Both the position numbers and the translations under genes were made by a program. Shown here in pieces: positions 15,107 through 21,647 of a stretch of 21,647 bases of DNA. The stretch's first letter is position 1. Each line of letters begins with the position of its first letter. The DNA comes from Leptospira terpstrae serovar Hualin str. LT 11-33 = ATCC 700639. GTDB taxonomy: Bacteria > Spirochaetota > Leptospiria > Leptospirales > Leptospiraceae. Under the pieces are notes generated by a model, which did no database searches, was not told the origin of the DNA, and saw only the letters and a list, made by a program, of their open reading frames with translations. Location: assembly GCF_000332495.1 (NCBI RefSeq), contig NZ_AOGW02000014.1, positions 1 to 21,647 of the forward strand, read 5' to 3'.

Positions 15107-15526
15107 TTAAGAAGTTTTGAATACATTTGAATTTTCTTTTACCCAAAAAACTTTTAAATTAGGAATCCATTTATCGGTCTCTATTGAATCCGTGGCTTTT
15201 TTATTTGCTAGCAATGCATAAAATGAATTTTTAATTAAGATTAAATCTGGATATATAAGATAATTTGGTATATTTATTAAAATTGAATACTCATTGTTTT
15301 TTAGCTTATTGTAGATAAAAACTGAAAATCCATAATCAGATGGATGTAGGCTATTTTGGATTTCTACCATTCTAATCTGATTTTCAAATATAAATTTATT
15401 TGATTTTGGATTATAGTATTGAGAATATCCTTTGTCTTTAAAATACCTACCAAAATAATTCTCTATACAGTTTCTATATTTTTGATTCGGATATAATCTT
15501 TCTACTAGCTGCTTAAAAAAATTCAT
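15107..15526 (-). CDS. Hypothetical protein (139 aa)
   Basis: No signal peptide or membrane segment is visible; the product begins MNFFKQLVERLYPNQKYRNC and is rich in Tyr, Asn, Phe and Ile, with alternating hydrophobic residues (YSILINIPNYLIYPDLILI) that suggest a mixed alpha/beta domain. No family is recognised. The ATG is 45 bp from E16 without a Shine-Dalgarno motif. The stop is 269 bp from E15, and that AT-rich tail (14838-15106) contains no frame I trust. It is the only gene of its cassette. Confidence 0.6.
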   Translation of the reverse strand: MNFFKQLVERLYPNQKYRNCIENYFGRYFKDKGYSQYYNPKSNKFIFENQIRMVEIQNSLHPSDYGFSVFIYNKLKNNEYSILINIPNYLIYPDLILIKNSFYALLANKKATDSIETDKWIPNLKVFWVKENSNVFKTS

Positions 15527-15571
15527 GATTTGTTCTAATTCAAGGTTTTAAAAATATGTTGGGGACATTAC

Positions 15572-15731
15572 GCATAACGAACTAGGCTACACGACGTTGT
15601 CCGTAGCTGAGCCTCTCCGAGGCGTTAGCGTCGGCGCGTCTTCTTGCAGAGCAAGAAGCGTGACGGAGGACAATGTGCCGTAGGCCGAGCGAGGGCTTGT
15701 TCCGAGCGTAGCGTGTCAGCCGCTGTTATGC
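15572..15731 (-). repeat. attC-like element E16 (core type B)
   Basis: The shortest element (160 bp). Outer 7-mers GCATAAC and GTTATGC. P2 is GGCTACACG with CGTGTCAGCC (one bulge). P3 is ACGTTGTCC with GGACAATGT, a fully compensated change from the other copies. Right-arm hairpin GCC-GTA-GGC. Confidence 0.84.
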
Positions 15732-15742
15732 GAAGGATGTAA

Positions 15743-16573
15743 TTATTTACAATTATCTGAATATTTTATATTTCTTGTAATTGTTATTTCAGATTGCCTA
15801 TTTTCATTGTAAGAAAAACGCAATTGATAGTAAGCGGATTTCAGTGGTTTATCACTGTTTTTATCGTATTCACAAATTGTGGGATTATTTGATTCGAGAT
15901 GCCAGCCAATAGCATCTCTTTCAAATTTCTCAAATTGATAATTTTTTATTTCACTATTACTACAATTCAAGGCGATCAGAAATGCTTCATGTAAGGATTT
16001 GCTTAAATTAATTATAGATTCTGTTCGGATATCTTTTCCGTTAATTCCGGATGAAGTAGAAGTAGCATAAATAATATCTTTATTGTAAAATGATTTGAGT
16101 GTTTTTCCACAGTGTTCGCCGTATTCAGAAATACACCAGTTTTCTTCTTTAGTTTTAATAATTTGTCCATAATTTGATTCTAAATAATTTTGAAAATTAT
16201 TGCAAATCTTGGGAATAGTAGGTAATGTGCTCAGTAATCCGGAAAAGACAAAGCCTAAAGTATTATCTACCGAGACTTTTACCATAGGTGCATTGATACC
16301 AAAGTAATTTTGCAAATCAGAATTTACTATCTCTTTGAATATAATCTTAGTATTTCTTGGTAAGTATTTAATAATATGATTTTCACAATCATCAGGATCA
16401 AATTGATTACATATATCTTTGTACAAATATATACCATTTGGCGAAAAAACCGTTAGGATATCTCCAGTTTTCCATTCCGGCATAAATGCCCTTTGTTCAT
16501 CTTCAATATATTGAGTACTCAGAATGGATGGAAGAAGGATTAGTAGTAATGTTAATAGTTTTTGTTTCATCAT
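15743..16573 (-). CDS. Exported SH3-domain protein (276 aa)
   Basis: A cleavable signal is likely (MMKQKLLTLLLILLPSILS), with no lipobox cysteine, so the product is probably periplasmic or secreted rather than lipidated. An SH3b-like domain spans about 33-115 (GDILTVFSPNGIYLYKDI, then IKYLPRNTKIIFKEIV, and GFVFSGLLS). The GFVFSG motif is shared with the lipoprotein at 13747-14658. The remaining 160 residues contain four to six cysteines and end with a beta-rich stretch. A second ATG directly follows the first. No Shine-Dalgarno motif is clear. The ATG is 15 bp from E17 and the stop 11 bp from E16. Confidence 0.78.
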   Translation of the reverse strand: MMKQKLLTLLLILLPSILSTQYIEDEQRAFMPEWKTGDILTVFSPNGIYLYKDICNQFDPDDCENHIIKYLPRNTKIIFKEIVNSDLQNYFGINAPMVKVSVDNTLGFVFSGLLSTLPTIPKICNNFQNYLESNYGQIIKTKEENWCISEYGEHCGKTLKSFYNKDIIYATSTSSGINGKDIRTESIINLSKSLHEAFLIALNCSNSEIKNYQFEKFERDAIGWHLESNNPTICEYDKNSDKPLKSAYYQLRFSYNENRQSEITITRNIKYSDNCK

Positions 16574-16587
16574 TTTTTACATCTTTC

Positions 16588-16749
16588 GCATAACGAACTA
16601 GACTAACCGACGTAGGCTGACCCTGAGTCCCAACGGGACGTTAGGGACTGGCACGGAGCTTGCGTATGCAAGCGAGTGACAGAAAGCCTATGTGTCGCAG
16701 ACCAAGCGAGGGCGAAGTCCCGAAGCGAAGCGGTTAGTTGCTGTTATGC
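16588..16749 (-). repeat. attC-like element E17 (core type A)
   Basis: Outer 7-mers GCATAAC and GTTATGC. P2 is GACTAACCG with CGGTTAGTT. P3 is ACGTAGGCT with AGCCTATGT. Right-arm hairpin GTC-GCA-GAC. Confidence 0.85.
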
Positions 16750-16759
16750 GAAGTTCGTA

Positions 16760-17968
16760 TTATTTTGTTAGCCATTTCTCTATTTCACTATTTTGAATGG
16801 TTTCTTTTTTAATTTTTTCTATTTCATGAATAAATGGATTTTCTTCAATGAGAATAGGGTCTACATAAATTTCATCGTAGTTTTTTAGAAATCTTAGAAT
16901 TGATTTCATCATATTGGAAATATTTAGTAAAAGCGTAAAAAACATCACTAATAAAGTGACATCTAAGTTATTTGTTATTACTTCTCCTTTGGTCTTAATG
17001 GATATCATATTTGAAAATAGTGATTCTGTCGATAAAAGTGGATTTCCCTTTTCAAATCCTTGTAATCGCTCGATTTGATTTTTTAAGTTTTGAAGTGAAT
17101 TTTGAATTTTTGAGGTTTTAAGGCTTGTATCGGCTGGGTCAAATTTAAGAAATATTCCTTGGACTAAACAATTAGTAAGTTGATCGGTTGAAATTTTTTT
17201 AAAATCAGTTTGTTTGGTTATAAAGAAGAAGTATAGATTTCTTAGGTCTATTGAATTATACTTAGAAGGTTCATTAATATTTGGTGCCACATTTTTACGT
17301 ATATTATTTACAAAGTTATTTAAATCAAAAATATTATTATCAGTTTTTATTAAAATTTGTTTTAGGTTTTCATTTAATTCAGAGATTAAATTCGTAATTA
17401 GAATTTTTTCTGAAATATTAGTATTTAATTTAAGCGAAATATTAAATACTCTTGCGATTTCTTCGAAGTTTGAGAATTTATGAAGCCAATTTCCTTTAGG
17501 ATAGTTACCTTTTCCATCAGTAGCAAGTTCAAGTTCATTTTTTCTAGACACTTCATCAATAAATTTTGAAATAAAAGGTAGGTCAGGGTGATCACTAGAT
17601 AGATTTTTGTTGTTAGCATATTTCTCTGCTAAAATGAGTGTTTCATTTCTGACAAAATTAATTAGTCTTAATTTTCCTCTTTGAAATAGTTCGTAAGCTT
17701 CTCTATACTCTCTTTGGGTAATTGAAATATTGTTAGATTTGTCGTAGTATCCTCCTTTTCTATTTCCTATAAATAGTATATAATAGTCACAGGTTGCCAA
17801 AGTTTCAAGACAGGCGTGAAAAGTATTTTCATCAATTTCTTTATCAAAATCGTTAAATTCAGATAGCATTACACTGAATCCAAACGATTCTAGCCAATAT
17901 TTTAGTGCTGATCGAAGGTCAGAAAAATCATATATAGTTGAAGATATAAAAATCTTAGGTTTTAACAT
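16760..17968 (-). CDS. DUF4062 (TIR-like) protein (402 aa)
   Basis: The N-terminal domain has IFISSTIYDFSDLRSAL at 6-22, CDYYILFIGNRKGGYY at about 60-75 and ISITQREYREAYEL with Glu87 before Tyr. This aligns with the DUF4062 protein at 11703-12689 ([34 protein letters not shown]). The remaining 270 residues differ: an all-helical middle (LNTNISEKILITNLISELN) and a hydrophobic segment at about 338-358 (VTLLVMFFTLLLNISNMM) that could be a membrane helix or a buried helix. No P-loop. Defence association is known for the domain, but the effector part is unrecognised. The ATG lies 16 bp from E18 after an A-run, without a Shine-Dalgarno motif. Confidence 0.76.
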   Translation of the reverse strand: MLKPKIFISSTIYDFSDLRSALKYWLESFGFSVMLSEFNDFDKEIDENTFHACLETLATCDYYILFIGNRKGGYYDKSNNISITQREYREAYELFQRGKLRLINFVRNETLILAEKYANNKNLSSDHPDLPFISKFIDEVSRKNELELATDGKGNYPKGNWLHKFSNFEEIARVFNISLKLNTNISEKILITNLISELNENLKQILIKTDNNIFDLNNFVNNIRKNVAPNINEPSKYNSIDLRNLYFFFITKQTDFKKISTDQLTNCLVQGIFLKFDPADTSLKTSKIQNSLQNLKNQIERLQGFEKGNPLLSTESLFSNMISIKTKGEVITNNLDVTLLVMFFTLLLNISNMMKSILRFLKNYDEIYVDPILIEENPFIHEIEKIKKETIQNSEIEKWLTK

Positions 17969-17984
17969 TTTTTTTACGAATTTC

Positions 17985-18147
17985 GCATAACGAACTAGGG
18001 GAGACGACGTTTCTCGTAGCTGAGCCTGCGGACGCAGGCGTTAGCGTCGGCGCGTCTTCTTGCGTAGCGAGAAGCGTGACGGAGAGGAATGTGGCGCAGC
18101 CCAAGCGAGGCCTCGTGCCGAAGCGCAGCGTTTCCCCGCTGTTATAT
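17985..18147 (-). repeat. attC-like element E18 (core type B)
   Basis: Outer 7-mers GCATAAC and GTTATAT. P2 is GGGGAGACG with CGTTTCCCC. P3 is ACGTTTCTC with GAGGAATGT, with an extra T.G. The inner stem GCCTGCG/CGCAGGC is a compensated variant. Confidence 0.84.
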
Positions 18148-18332
18148 GCAGGCCTGATGTTAATTAATTCCATATTAGCATATCAATTGTTTAATGATTT
18201 TTTTGTTTTATTTTATGCGATCAAGATAAATAGAATAGAATCGAAAGTTAATTTTGGTTGATCAATTTATTTTATATTTTCATCGAAGTAATTAAATTCT
18301 AAATTATAATAAAAGAAGTTGTCCTAGAATTT

Positions 18333-18785
18333 TTATTTTATCCATTCTTCCGTTTTTCTGAATTTGTTTAAACCTATATAGTCAAAGCGATCTTGAAATA
18401 ATTTCTTTTTTACGCCAATTTTTTTTAGTAGTTTGTTTATAGAGTTTTGCTTGCTTATTGATTCAAAAATTACTACTCCGTCATCAAATAAAATAGCGCT
18501 TTGGGAGCCTGATCCGCCAAAATATTCTGCTTCAATATAACCAATTTTATCAATTTTGGAATACTGCATTAATATTGAAAAAAGTTTTACTGTTAAGTTT
18601 GAATAATCTTTAATCAAAATTATTTCGTCTACATCTTCTTTTAATAAATTAAAGACATTTTCGGTTATTGGAACTAAGCTATATCCGTCTATTAACGGAA
18701 CAATTTGTGTCTTATTTTTGAAGAAAGTTAAAAGTTTTTCCAAATGATTGGATTTTGATATTATAGCTTGTATATAGTAACTCAT
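18333..18785 (-). CDS. Hypothetical protein with EAEYFGG motif (150 aa)
   Basis: A soluble alpha/beta protein without a signal peptide. It opens MSYYIQAIISKSNHLEKLL and carries a central DKIGYIEAEYFGGSGSQSAI motif followed by LFDDGVVIFES. I have an impression of similar small accessory proteins with an EAEYFGGxGxQ motif, possibly immunity-like, but I cannot name a family and give it no function. The ATG lies 86 bp from E19 with no Shine-Dalgarno motif. About 185 bp of AT-rich sequence without a gene (18148-18332) separates its stop from E18. Only gene of its cassette. Confidence 0.62.
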   Translation of the reverse strand: MSYYIQAIISKSNHLEKLLTFFKNKTQIVPLIDGYSLVPITENVFNLLKEDVDEIILIKDYSNLTVKLFSILMQYSKIDKIGYIEAEYFGGSGSQSAILFDDGVVIFESISKQNSINKLLKKIGVKKKLFQDRFDYIGLNKFRKTEEWIK

Positions 18786-18871
18786 TGAATTTTGGTCTGG
18801 TTATTTTTTGTTATATTTTATAAAATATTTTTTAGCCAAATTGGAATATTAATACAATTTTTCAGGCTTGC

Positions 18872-19036
18872 ATATAACGAACTAGACTAACCGACGTAGG
18901 CTGACCCTGAGTCCCGGAACGGGACGTTAGGGATTGGCACGACGCTTGCGCAAGCAAGAGGAGTGACAAAAGCCTATGTGTCGTAGACCGAGCGAGGGCG
19001 CAAGTCCCGAGGCGAAGCGGTTAGTTGCTGTTATAC
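18872..19036 (-). repeat. attC-like element E19 (core type A)
   Basis: Outer 7-mers ATATAAC and GTTATAC do not match. P2 is GACTAACCG with CGGTTAGTT. P3 is ACGTAGGCT with AGCCTATGT. The left box matches the right box of E18. Confidence 0.85.
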
Positions 19037-19046
19037 GACGTGACAA

Positions 19047-19979
19047 TTAGAATACCGTAGAGGCAGAAATATAAAAACCTCTAATAATTTCTTTTCCATT
19101 GGATAATTTAGTGTTTTCATACCCAAATGTATTTCTGAAAGAAGAATAAGAATAAATAGAATCATTTAAATTTTCATATTTAAAATAGGAGTAGTTATAA
19201 TTATATCCGAAGGCAAGATTGAAGTTTTCCAAGAAATTGTATTTCAGTGAGATATTTGCTTCATAACCTTGAAAAACACCTTTAGTTTGGCCATTACCCT
19301 TAATGATTGTAAGAGTAGAGGCCGCACCGGAAGGGAAATAGTATAGATTAGAATCAAGATAGTAATAATCTCTTTTGCCTTGAGTATGATATAAATCTAA
19401 TCCCAAATTAATGGAAAGTTGATCTGTGATGGGAATTTTTGATTTCAAGACAATCTGAGGACCTAGAGCAATTATTTTTTCTTCAGCAGTAAAGTTGTCT
19501 TTTGAACTATTTCTAATTCTATCAATTTTTCTGATACCACCACCAATAGCGAAGTATTCTTTATTCTCTGGTGAAAGATAAAAAAAGAAGTTTAATTTAT
19601 AATCACTTCTTTCATTATTTCTTAAATATTCCTTATAACGATTATATTGTGTAGTATTATTAATTCTATAAACATTATCAATATCATAATTTGCTCTATC
19701 TAATTGAAATTTAAAGTATTCAAATTCAATTCCAAATTTATTTTCAGGATTTTTATAAATGAAGAAAAATGGATTAATAGTCTTAGTATTGCTTCGTAAA
19801 TCATTTACTTTATATCCCCAAAGTGGAATAGCATCAGTTTTGTCTCTGCTATATTCGAATGGAATGAATTGAGCTCTCAATGCTTTGATACCTGTTTCAA
19901 AAGTAGATTTGCTTGACTGCGAAAATAACGCAGAGTTTAAGAAGAGTAGAATTGTGATTATTTCTTTTATTTTTTTCAT
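19047..19979 (-). CDS. Outer-membrane beta-barrel protein (310 aa)
   Basis: A signal peptide (MKKIKEIITILLFLNSALFS, cleaved near residue 20) is followed by alternating polar and hydrophobic strands throughout. Examples are FGIEFEYFKFQL, YKLNFFFYLSP, LSINLGLDLYH, ANISLKYNF and NLAFGYNYNYSYF, and the chain ends GFYISASTVF with a terminal Phe. This is the pattern of small outer-membrane beta-barrels recognised by BAM. No specific transporter or adhesin family is recognised. The ATG is 27 bp from E20 and the stop 10 bp from E19; it is the only gene in its cassette. An outer-membrane protein implies a diderm host. Confidence 0.78.
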   Translation of the reverse strand: MKKIKEIITILLFLNSALFSQSSKSTFETGIKALRAQFIPFEYSRDKTDAIPLWGYKVNDLRSNTKTINPFFFIYKNPENKFGIEFEYFKFQLDRANYDIDNVYRINNTTQYNRYKEYLRNNERSDYKLNFFFYLSPENKEYFAIGGGIRKIDRIRNSSKDNFTAEEKIIALGPQIVLKSKIPITDQLSINLGLDLYHTQGKRDYYYLDSNLYYFPSGAASTLTIIKGNGQTKGVFQGYEANISLKYNFLENFNLAFGYNYNYSYFKYENLNDSIYSYSSFRNTFGYENTKLSNGKEIIRGFYISASTVF

Positions 19980-20006
19980 ATTAATGATTCAAATTATTGT
20001 CATGTC

Positions 20007-20171
20007 GTATAACGAACTAGGGGAGACGACGTTCCTCGTAGCTGAGCCTACGTCGTAGGCGTTAGCGTCGGCGCGCTTCTTGCGATCGCAAGAAAGCGTG
20101 ACGGAGAGGAATGTGGCACAGCCCAAGCGAGGCCGTAAGTGCCGAAGCGCAGCGTTTCCCCGCTGTTATGC
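20007..20171 (-). repeat. attC-like element E20 (core type B)
   Basis: Outer 7-mers GTATAAC and GTTATGC. P2 is GGGGAGACG with CGTTTCCCC. P3 is ACGTTCCTC with GAGGAATGT. Core almost identical to E2 and E13, including CTTGCGATCGCAAG. Confidence 0.85.
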
Positions 20172-20181
20172 GACGGTCGTG

Positions 20182-20607
20182 TTAAACACTAATCAGATTT
20201 TCGTGGAAAACTTCTTCTAATCTTATAATTGTTTTTAAAGTAGGATTAGATTTATGTGGATCTTCAAATTTTTGGTAAGTTTGGTAAGCAATATTGAGTT
20301 TTTGAGCAATTTGCTTTTGACTCAAACCTTGCTTTTCTCGACTTTTCTTAAGCCAGATTGCAAAAGAGACATTTTTATCTGGCGTAATAAATTTGATGTC
20401 TTTTCCTTTCAAATTTGAAGGCTCAGGAATATGTAATTTTCTAGAATCAATTGATTCTAAGTAACCAGTTAATGCTTCTTGAGCATTTAAAATAGCTTCG
20501 TTTTGATTGTCACCAAATGTGAAACATCCAGGAAGATCAGGAAATTCTACATTAAAGACTTTATCTTTTGTACTGTATTTAATAATAGCTGGGTAAGATA
20601 TTTTCAT
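20182..20607 (-). CDS. hicB: HicB antitoxin with helix-turn-helix (141 aa)
   Basis: The N-terminal half is the HicB partial RNase H fold: YPAIIKYSTKDKVFNVEFPD, then LPGCFTFGDNQNEAILNAQE and ALTGYL. The C-terminal half (about 80-135) is an XRE helix-turn-helix (LKKSREKQGLSQKQIAQKLN, then YQTYQKFEDP), which binds operator DNA. HicB neutralises HicA and represses the operon. Its ATG overlaps the hicA stop by four bases (ATGA), with an AGGA ribosome site within hicA. The likely operator is the inverted repeat at 20791-20812. The stop is 10 bp from E20. Confidence 0.92.
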   Translation of the reverse strand: MKISYPAIIKYSTKDKVFNVEFPDLPGCFTFGDNQNEAILNAQEALTGYLESIDSRKLHIPEPSNLKGKDIKFITPDKNVSFAIWLKKSREKQGLSQKQIAQKLNIAYQTYQKFEDPHKSNPTLKTIIRLEEVFHENLISV

Positions 20608-20783
20608 TTGATTCCTGCCTGTTTAAGAATTGCGTTCATGGTTCCTGTTGGAATATCCCGGTTGCTATGAACTGGAACCGAGAGGGTTTTTTCTTTTTTC
20701 TTAAGAATATGGTGTGAACCATTGATTCTATCTAATTCCCAACCATCTTTTTTTAGAATTTTTACTAATTCTTTTCCCGTCAC
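20604..20783 (-). CDS. hicA: HicA mRNA interferase toxin (about 59 aa)
   Basis: This short double-stranded-RNA-binding-fold toxin reads TGKELVKILKKDGWELDRIN, then GSHHILKK with the catalytic His in GSHH, LSVPVHSNRDIPTGTMNAIL, and ends KQAGIK. Length and motifs match HicA. HicA cleaves mRNA independently of ribosomes when HicB is lost. I place the start at GTG 20783. A TTG at 20789 is in frame, but lies inside the -10 box of the apparent promoter, so it could not be in the transcript. The GTG would then be at or next to the transcript start, giving a leaderless message. Overlaps hicB by ATGA. Confidence 0.88.
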   Translation of the reverse strand: MTGKELVKILKKDGWELDRINGSHHILKKKEKTLSVPVHSNRDIPTGTMNAILKQAGIK

Positions 20784-20788
20784 AAGCA

Positions 20789-20818
20789 ATAATACAGCAC
20801 TCAGGCTGTATTTGTCAA
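20789..20818 (-). promoter_or_regulatory. hicAB promoter with embedded operator
   Basis: On the minus strand TTGACA (20813-20818, perfect -35) and TATTAT (20789-20794) are 18 bp apart. Between them AATACAGC and GCTGTATT form an exact 8-bp inverted repeat with a 6-bp centre (20791-20812), reaching into the -10. HicB with a helix-turn-helix typically represses from such a site. Confidence 0.75.
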
Positions 20819-20868
20819 TTGGTAATTTTTACTATTTTTTGCATTAAATTAGATTTTCACGACTGATC

Positions 20869-21032
20869 GCATAACGAACTAGGCTAATCGACGTTCCTCG
20901 TAGCTGAGCCTGCAGCGCAGGCGTTAGCGTCGGCGCGTCTTCTTGCAGGGCAAGAAGCGTGACGGAGAGGAATGTGGCGCAGCCCAAGCGAGGCCGCAAG
21001 TGCCGAAGCGCAGCGATTCGCCGCTGTTATGC
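20869..21032 (-). repeat. attC-like element E21 (core type B)
   Basis: Outer 7-mers GCATAAC and GTTATGC. P2 is GGCTAATCG with CGATTCGCC (one mismatch). P3 is ACGTTCCTC with GAGGAATGT. The inner stem GCCTGC/GCAGGC and the hairpin CTTCTTGCAGGGCAAGAAG are variants that still pair. Confidence 0.84.
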
Positions 21033-21048
21033 GAAGTAAAACTGATAT

Positions 21049-21647
21049 TCAATTTAATTTATTATATATATTTAGAAGAGCTTTATATTTATTAGCAGTC
21101 ATAAGCATAATTTCTTCATTTGTCATTGAATCGAATTTCTTCATATTTGAATAGGGAATCGTATCAAGAAAAGCGGAAAAATCCGAATTACATTCCAAAC
21201 TTTCATTCCAAGCCAGATTTTTAGAAGAAATACAATCTTGCCTTAATTTACATGCGTTATCTAGGGGATCTTCGTATATAGGACAAGTATTGTAAATTGT
21301 TAAATTTGGTTTATTTCTACAATAGCATCCATAATTTATGTTTGAAAAAGTATTATTCCATTCTTCTTCAAATTCCTTTCTAAATTTAATATTCTTTGTT
21401 TCTGTTTTTATTTTTTCTATTAGAATTTGATATTCATCACAAAATACTGTATCATCGAAACAGATTTTTATAAGATCTTCATTGTTATTAATTTTATTTT
21501 TACGATTTTCCTCAAATTCTTTTATTTCTTTATCTTGAGACGCACACACTTTTTCAATTTTTAAAGTTAACTTTTGGTGTTCCTTTCTTTCAATTTCTTT
21601 AATCTTTTCATCTTCTCTAAAGCTAGGGTTCACCAGATAAACAATCC
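21049..21647 (-). CDS. Cys-rich, charged protein, 5' end outside window
   Basis: The frame is open from the right edge (reading IVYLVNPSFRED) to a stop 16 bp from E21. GTG 21633 is an internal possibility, but the upstream residues are hydrophobic and may be the end of a signal peptide. A charged helical stretch (REDEKIKEIERKEHQKLTL, then DKEIKEFEENRKNKI) is followed by a domain with many cysteines (ICFDDTVFCDEY, GCYCRNKP, CPIYEDPLDNACKLRQDC, ECNSDF), suggesting disulfides in an exported protein. No family recognised. The Cys-containing segments are reminiscent of the small proteins at 1822-2070 and 3850-4056. Confidence 0.62.
   Translation of the reverse strand, partial: IVYLVNPSFREDEKIKEIERKEHQKLTLKIEKVCASQDKEIKEFEENRKNKINNNEDLIKICFDDTVFCDEYQILIEKIKTETKNIKFRKEFEEEWNNTFSNINYGCYCRNKPNLTIYNTCPIYEDPLDNACKLRQDCISSKNLAWNESLECNSDFSAFLDTIPYSNMKKFDSMTNEEIMLMTANKYKALLNIYNKLN

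Noticed and set aside
18076..18261. Plus-strand frame after E18
   Set aside because: It starts inside the element and runs into an AT-rich spacer; no homology-like pattern and the opposite orientation to all other genes.
20784..20789. TTG at 20789 as the hicA start
   Set aside because: It lies within the -10 hexamer of the only good promoter, so it would not be transcribed from it; the GTG at 20783 gives the usual HicA N-terminus.
146..21032. CRISPR array
   Set aside because: The repeats are about 165 bp, are complex and variable, and the intervening bodies are 0.36-1.3 kb with genes; no cas gene is seen.
146..21032. Insertion sequences or group II introns as the source of the repeats
   Set aside because: No transposase or reverse transcriptase frame is present. 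The ends of the bodies, not of the repeats, match, and there is no target duplication pattern.

Overview
The window is a long, uninterrupted cassette array of the chromosomal-integron type. Twenty-one copies of a GC-rich, strongly folded element of 160-166 bp (called E1-E21 here) alternate with AT-rich cassette bodies. Each element opens with RYYYAAC (usually GCATAAC) and closes with GTTRRRY (usually GTTATGC), as integron attC sites do. Essentially every gene lies on the minus strand, so each cassette reads gene then attC in the minus direction. No integrase gene or attI site is in the window, so the integron assignment rests on the repeats and on cassette logic. The organism looks like a spirochaete, most likely Leptospira-like: low-GC genes, many short lipoproteins with relaxed lipoboxes ending in Asn-Cys, Ser-Cys or Gly-Cys, SH3-domain exported proteins and a beta-barrel outer-membrane protein. 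This is an inference from style, not from a marker gene.

Layout, low to high coordinate: a 5' fragment of a gene (1-119); a decayed SH3 lipoprotein; a small Cys-rich lipoprotein; a proteasome-like Ntn-hydrolase with T1/D17/Lys geometry; a two-gene cassette of a lipoprotein and a small exported protein; a DUF4238 protein; a zinc-ribbon plus DUF4145 protein; a two-helix membrane protein; a cassette with no convincing gene; two tandem higBA toxin-antitoxin cassettes, the first with a frameshifted toxin; a two-gene cassette with a PD-(D/E)XK (HSDR_N-like) nuclease; a DUF4062 (TIR-like) protein; a three-helix membrane protein; an SH3 lipoprotein; an uncharacterised 139-aa protein; an exported SH3 protein; a second DUF4062 protein; an uncharacterised 150-aa protein; an outer-membrane beta-barrel; a hicAB toxin-antitoxin cassette; and a Cys-rich protein cut by the window end. 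The content is therefore a mix of envelope proteins, toxin-antitoxin modules that can stabilise an array, and defence-like nuclease, TIR-like and DUF4145 genes.

The most striking signal is in the elements. The 7-bp ends of each cassette body match each other in all 20 complete bodies, while the two ends of one element disagree in 12 of 21. This is what is expected if the cassette, not the repeat, is the mobile circle. The match continues beyond the 7-mer for up to 18 bp, with a G.T wobble at position 11 in every cassette. Further fixed or recurrent G.T wobbles sit in two internal helices. All of them are wobbles only on the + strand and become A.C mismatches on the minus strand. The + strand is the non-coding ('bottom') strand of the cassettes, the strand that integron integrases recombine as a folded single strand. 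The internal helices covary extensively, giving a branched structure that is larger and more elaborate than a textbook attC.
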